Assembly: GCA_902802975.1 (NCBI GenBank)
Contig: CADCOF010000041.1
Coordinates: forward strand, 1-6,056
Length of the DNA stretch: 6,056 nucleotides
Direction: 5' to 3'
Source: an uncultured Ruminococcus sp.
Lineage (GTDB): Bacteria; Bacillota; Clostridia; Oscillospirales; Acutalibacteraceae
The notes beneath the pieces are model-generated. The model was not told where the DNA came from. It ran no database searches and worked only from the letters and a program-made list of their open reading frames with translations. The position numbers and the translations under genes are program-made. Positions 5,069 through 6,056 of this stretch are shown here, piece by piece. Within the stretch, counting starts at the first letter, position 1; each line of letters opens with the position of its first letter.

Positions 5069-5869
5069 ATGAAACATTTAAAAAGAGCTTTGAGAATGTA
5101 CTTTATATTTGCCTCGCAGGAATTAAAGCGAATGATGGAGTACAAAGCTGATTTCGTCATAGGAATCATAGGCTTTTTTATGGCTCAGGTATCGAATCTG
5201 CTGTTTTTGTGGCTTATTTTCGCTCGAATACCCGATCTCATGGGTTGGAATGTATACGAGGTAGTATTTATATATGGGTTCTCGCTCATTCCGAAAGGAA
5301 CGGATCATTTGCTGTTTGATAATCTTTGGGCTATAGGGCACTATATTGTGCGAAAAGGTGAGTTTGACAAATATTTGACTCGCCCGATCAACACTCTGTT
5401 CCATGTAATGGTAGAAAAATTCCAAATTGAGGCATTCGGAGAACTGATCATGGGAATTGCGCTCATCTGCACAACAATTCCGAAGATCGCAATTGATTGG
5501 AGCATATCCAAAATACTGCTGATCCTTGCAGTAATTCCGTTTGCGTCAATGATATACACAGGGATAAAAATAATCACCGCTTCCGTTGCATTCTGGAGCA
5601 AGAAAAGCGGCAATATAATATACAGTTTCTATATGGTAAATGATTTTGCAAAGTACCCGGTAACAATTTACAATCGTGCTGTACGCGATATTATTACATA
5701 CTTCATACCATTTGCGCTCACAGCTTACTATCCGGCAGTATATATTCTGCGCGGAGAAAATCCGCTGTTTTGCATAGGCGCACCAATTATAGCAGCAATC
5801 GTTCTCATGTCTGTCGGTATCCTTGTCTGGCACAAAGGCACCCGTATCTACGAATCAGCCGGCTCCTAA
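5069..5869 (+). CDS. ABC-2 family permease 2 (ABC2_membrane_6 type)
   Basis: The product is a 266-residue membrane protein with about six hydrophobic segments (roughly 29-52, 61-80, 117-137, 147-175, 205-225, 233-254). The loop RKGEFDKYLTRPIN (95-108) is the hallmark 'GEFDxxLxRPxN' of this permease family (COG3694/PF06182 type). It corresponds to the 'DGAISMRMLKPIS' loop of permease 1, showing that the two are distant paralogues. The region YFIPFALTAYYPAVYIL (211-227) before the last helix is also typical. The ATG at 5069 follows the permease 1 stop after one base, so the three genes form one translational unit. In the Synechocystis viologen exporter the same trio of ATPase plus two dissimilar permeases forms the transporter. 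The substrate here cannot be read from sequence. Confidence 0.87.
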   Translation: MKHLKRALRMYFIFASQELKRMMEYKADFVIGIIGFFMAQVSNLLFLWLIFARIPDLMGWNVYEVVFIYGFSLIPKGTDHLLFDNLWAIGHYIVRKGEFDKYLTRPINTLFHVMVEKFQIEAFGELIMGIALICTTIPKIAIDWSISKILLILAVIPFASMIYTGIKIITASVAFWSKKSGNIIYSFYMVNDFAKYPVTIYNRAVRDIITYFIPFALTAYYPAVYILRGENPLFCIGAPIIAAIVLMSVGILVWHKGTRIYESAGS

Positions 5870-5872
5870 GCG

Positions 5873-5888
5873 GCGGGCATGCGCCCGC
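5873..5888 (+). terminator. GC-rich hairpin after the exporter operon
   Basis: GCGGGC (5873-5878) and GCCCGC (5883-5888) form a perfect 6-bp stem with loop ATGC, starting four bases after the last stop codon. No T run follows, so it is not a standard rho-independent terminator. It may be an mRNA-stabilising 3' end or the edge of a repeat. Confidence 0.35.
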
Positions 5889-6056
5889 AGGCAGATTCCG
5901 TCGTGCTTTATTGTTGCCGATAGATAACTCCGCGCAAATAGTTTTCGGTACGATGGTTCTTAGGTGGCAGACCGTAATTAGGTACCAATTTCGGACGCGG
6001 GCAAAAGACTATAGTTTAATATAAGCTTTGTGCGCGTACTGCTTGCGGCCGCTTGG
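5889..6056. repeat. Non-coding end segment with nested inverted repeats; possible dispersed element
   Basis: No gene is supported here. Short complementary arms are nested: CCGCG (5930-5934) with CGCGG (5996-6000), and GGTAC (5947-5951) with GTACC (5982-5986), giving a folded unit of about 70 bases. A NotI-like GCGGCCGC palindrome lies at 6045-6052. Like the left end of the window, the segment is GC-rich and palindromic and does not look like local intergenic DNA. My impression that such sequences recur in related genomes is unverified. Confidence 0.35.

Noticed and set aside
5770..6024. Plus-strand 84-codon frame crossing the end of permease 2
   Set aside because: It starts inside permease 2 in another frame without a ribosome site, and its second half lies in the palindromic repeat-like tail.
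1..6056. CRISPR array, insertion sequence, phage or toxin-antitoxin module
   Set aside because: There are no regularly spaced direct repeats, no transposase or integrase motifs, and no paired small toxin/antitoxin genes.

Overview
The window looks like chromosomal DNA from a low-to-moderate-GC, spore-forming Clostridia (Firmicutes). A gut Oscillospiraceae/Ruminococcus-type organism is my best guess. The reasons are strong GGAGG-type ribosome sites, AT-rich intergenic DNA, several rho-independent terminators, a SpoIIQ-like LytM peptidase and a tiny Cys/Gly-rich membrane peptide of a type common in these bacteria. No rRNA, tRNA or other firm taxonomic marker is present, so the placement is an inference.

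Left third (1-1530, minus strand). After a GC-rich palindromic end segment (1-160) comes a membrane-anchored M23/LytM peptidase of SpoIIQ type (200-919). Upstream of it are a strong hairpin terminator (979-1011), a 42-residue Cys/Gly-rich membrane mini-protein too short for usual gene callers (1087-1215), and a candidate small RNA of about 115 nt (1401-1516). The small RNA has its own promoter and terminator and two single-stranded C-rich motifs complementary to Shine-Dalgarno sequences.

Middle (1545-2137). There is no long gene here. A very strong plus-strand promoter (TTGACA, 17 bp, extended -10 TATACT) drives a leader with a 9-codon ORF that has an excellent ribosome site. The leader continues with a GC-rich stem, a segment complementary to the leader's own ribosome site, and two successive rho-independent terminators. 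It has the layout of a translation-coupled attenuator and lies directly upstream of rsgA, for which I see no other promoter.

Right half (2138-5869, plus strand). rsgA encodes the circularly permuted ribosome-assembly GTPase and starts at TTG. After 72 bp come three tightly packed genes for an ABC-2 type exporter: one ATPase and two six-helix permeases of the family that includes the cyanobacterial viologen exporter. The ATPase and first permease overlap by 4 nt, and the second permease follows after 1 nt. The last 187 bases carry GC-rich inverted repeats but no convincing gene, and may be a dispersed intergenic element.

The most unusual material is non-coding: the attenuator-like leader before rsgA and the C-rich minus-strand RNA. 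If the leader is a real attenuator, ribosome stress (for example stalling by a drug) could raise expression of a ribosome-maturation GTPase together with an exporter. That functional reading is inference.
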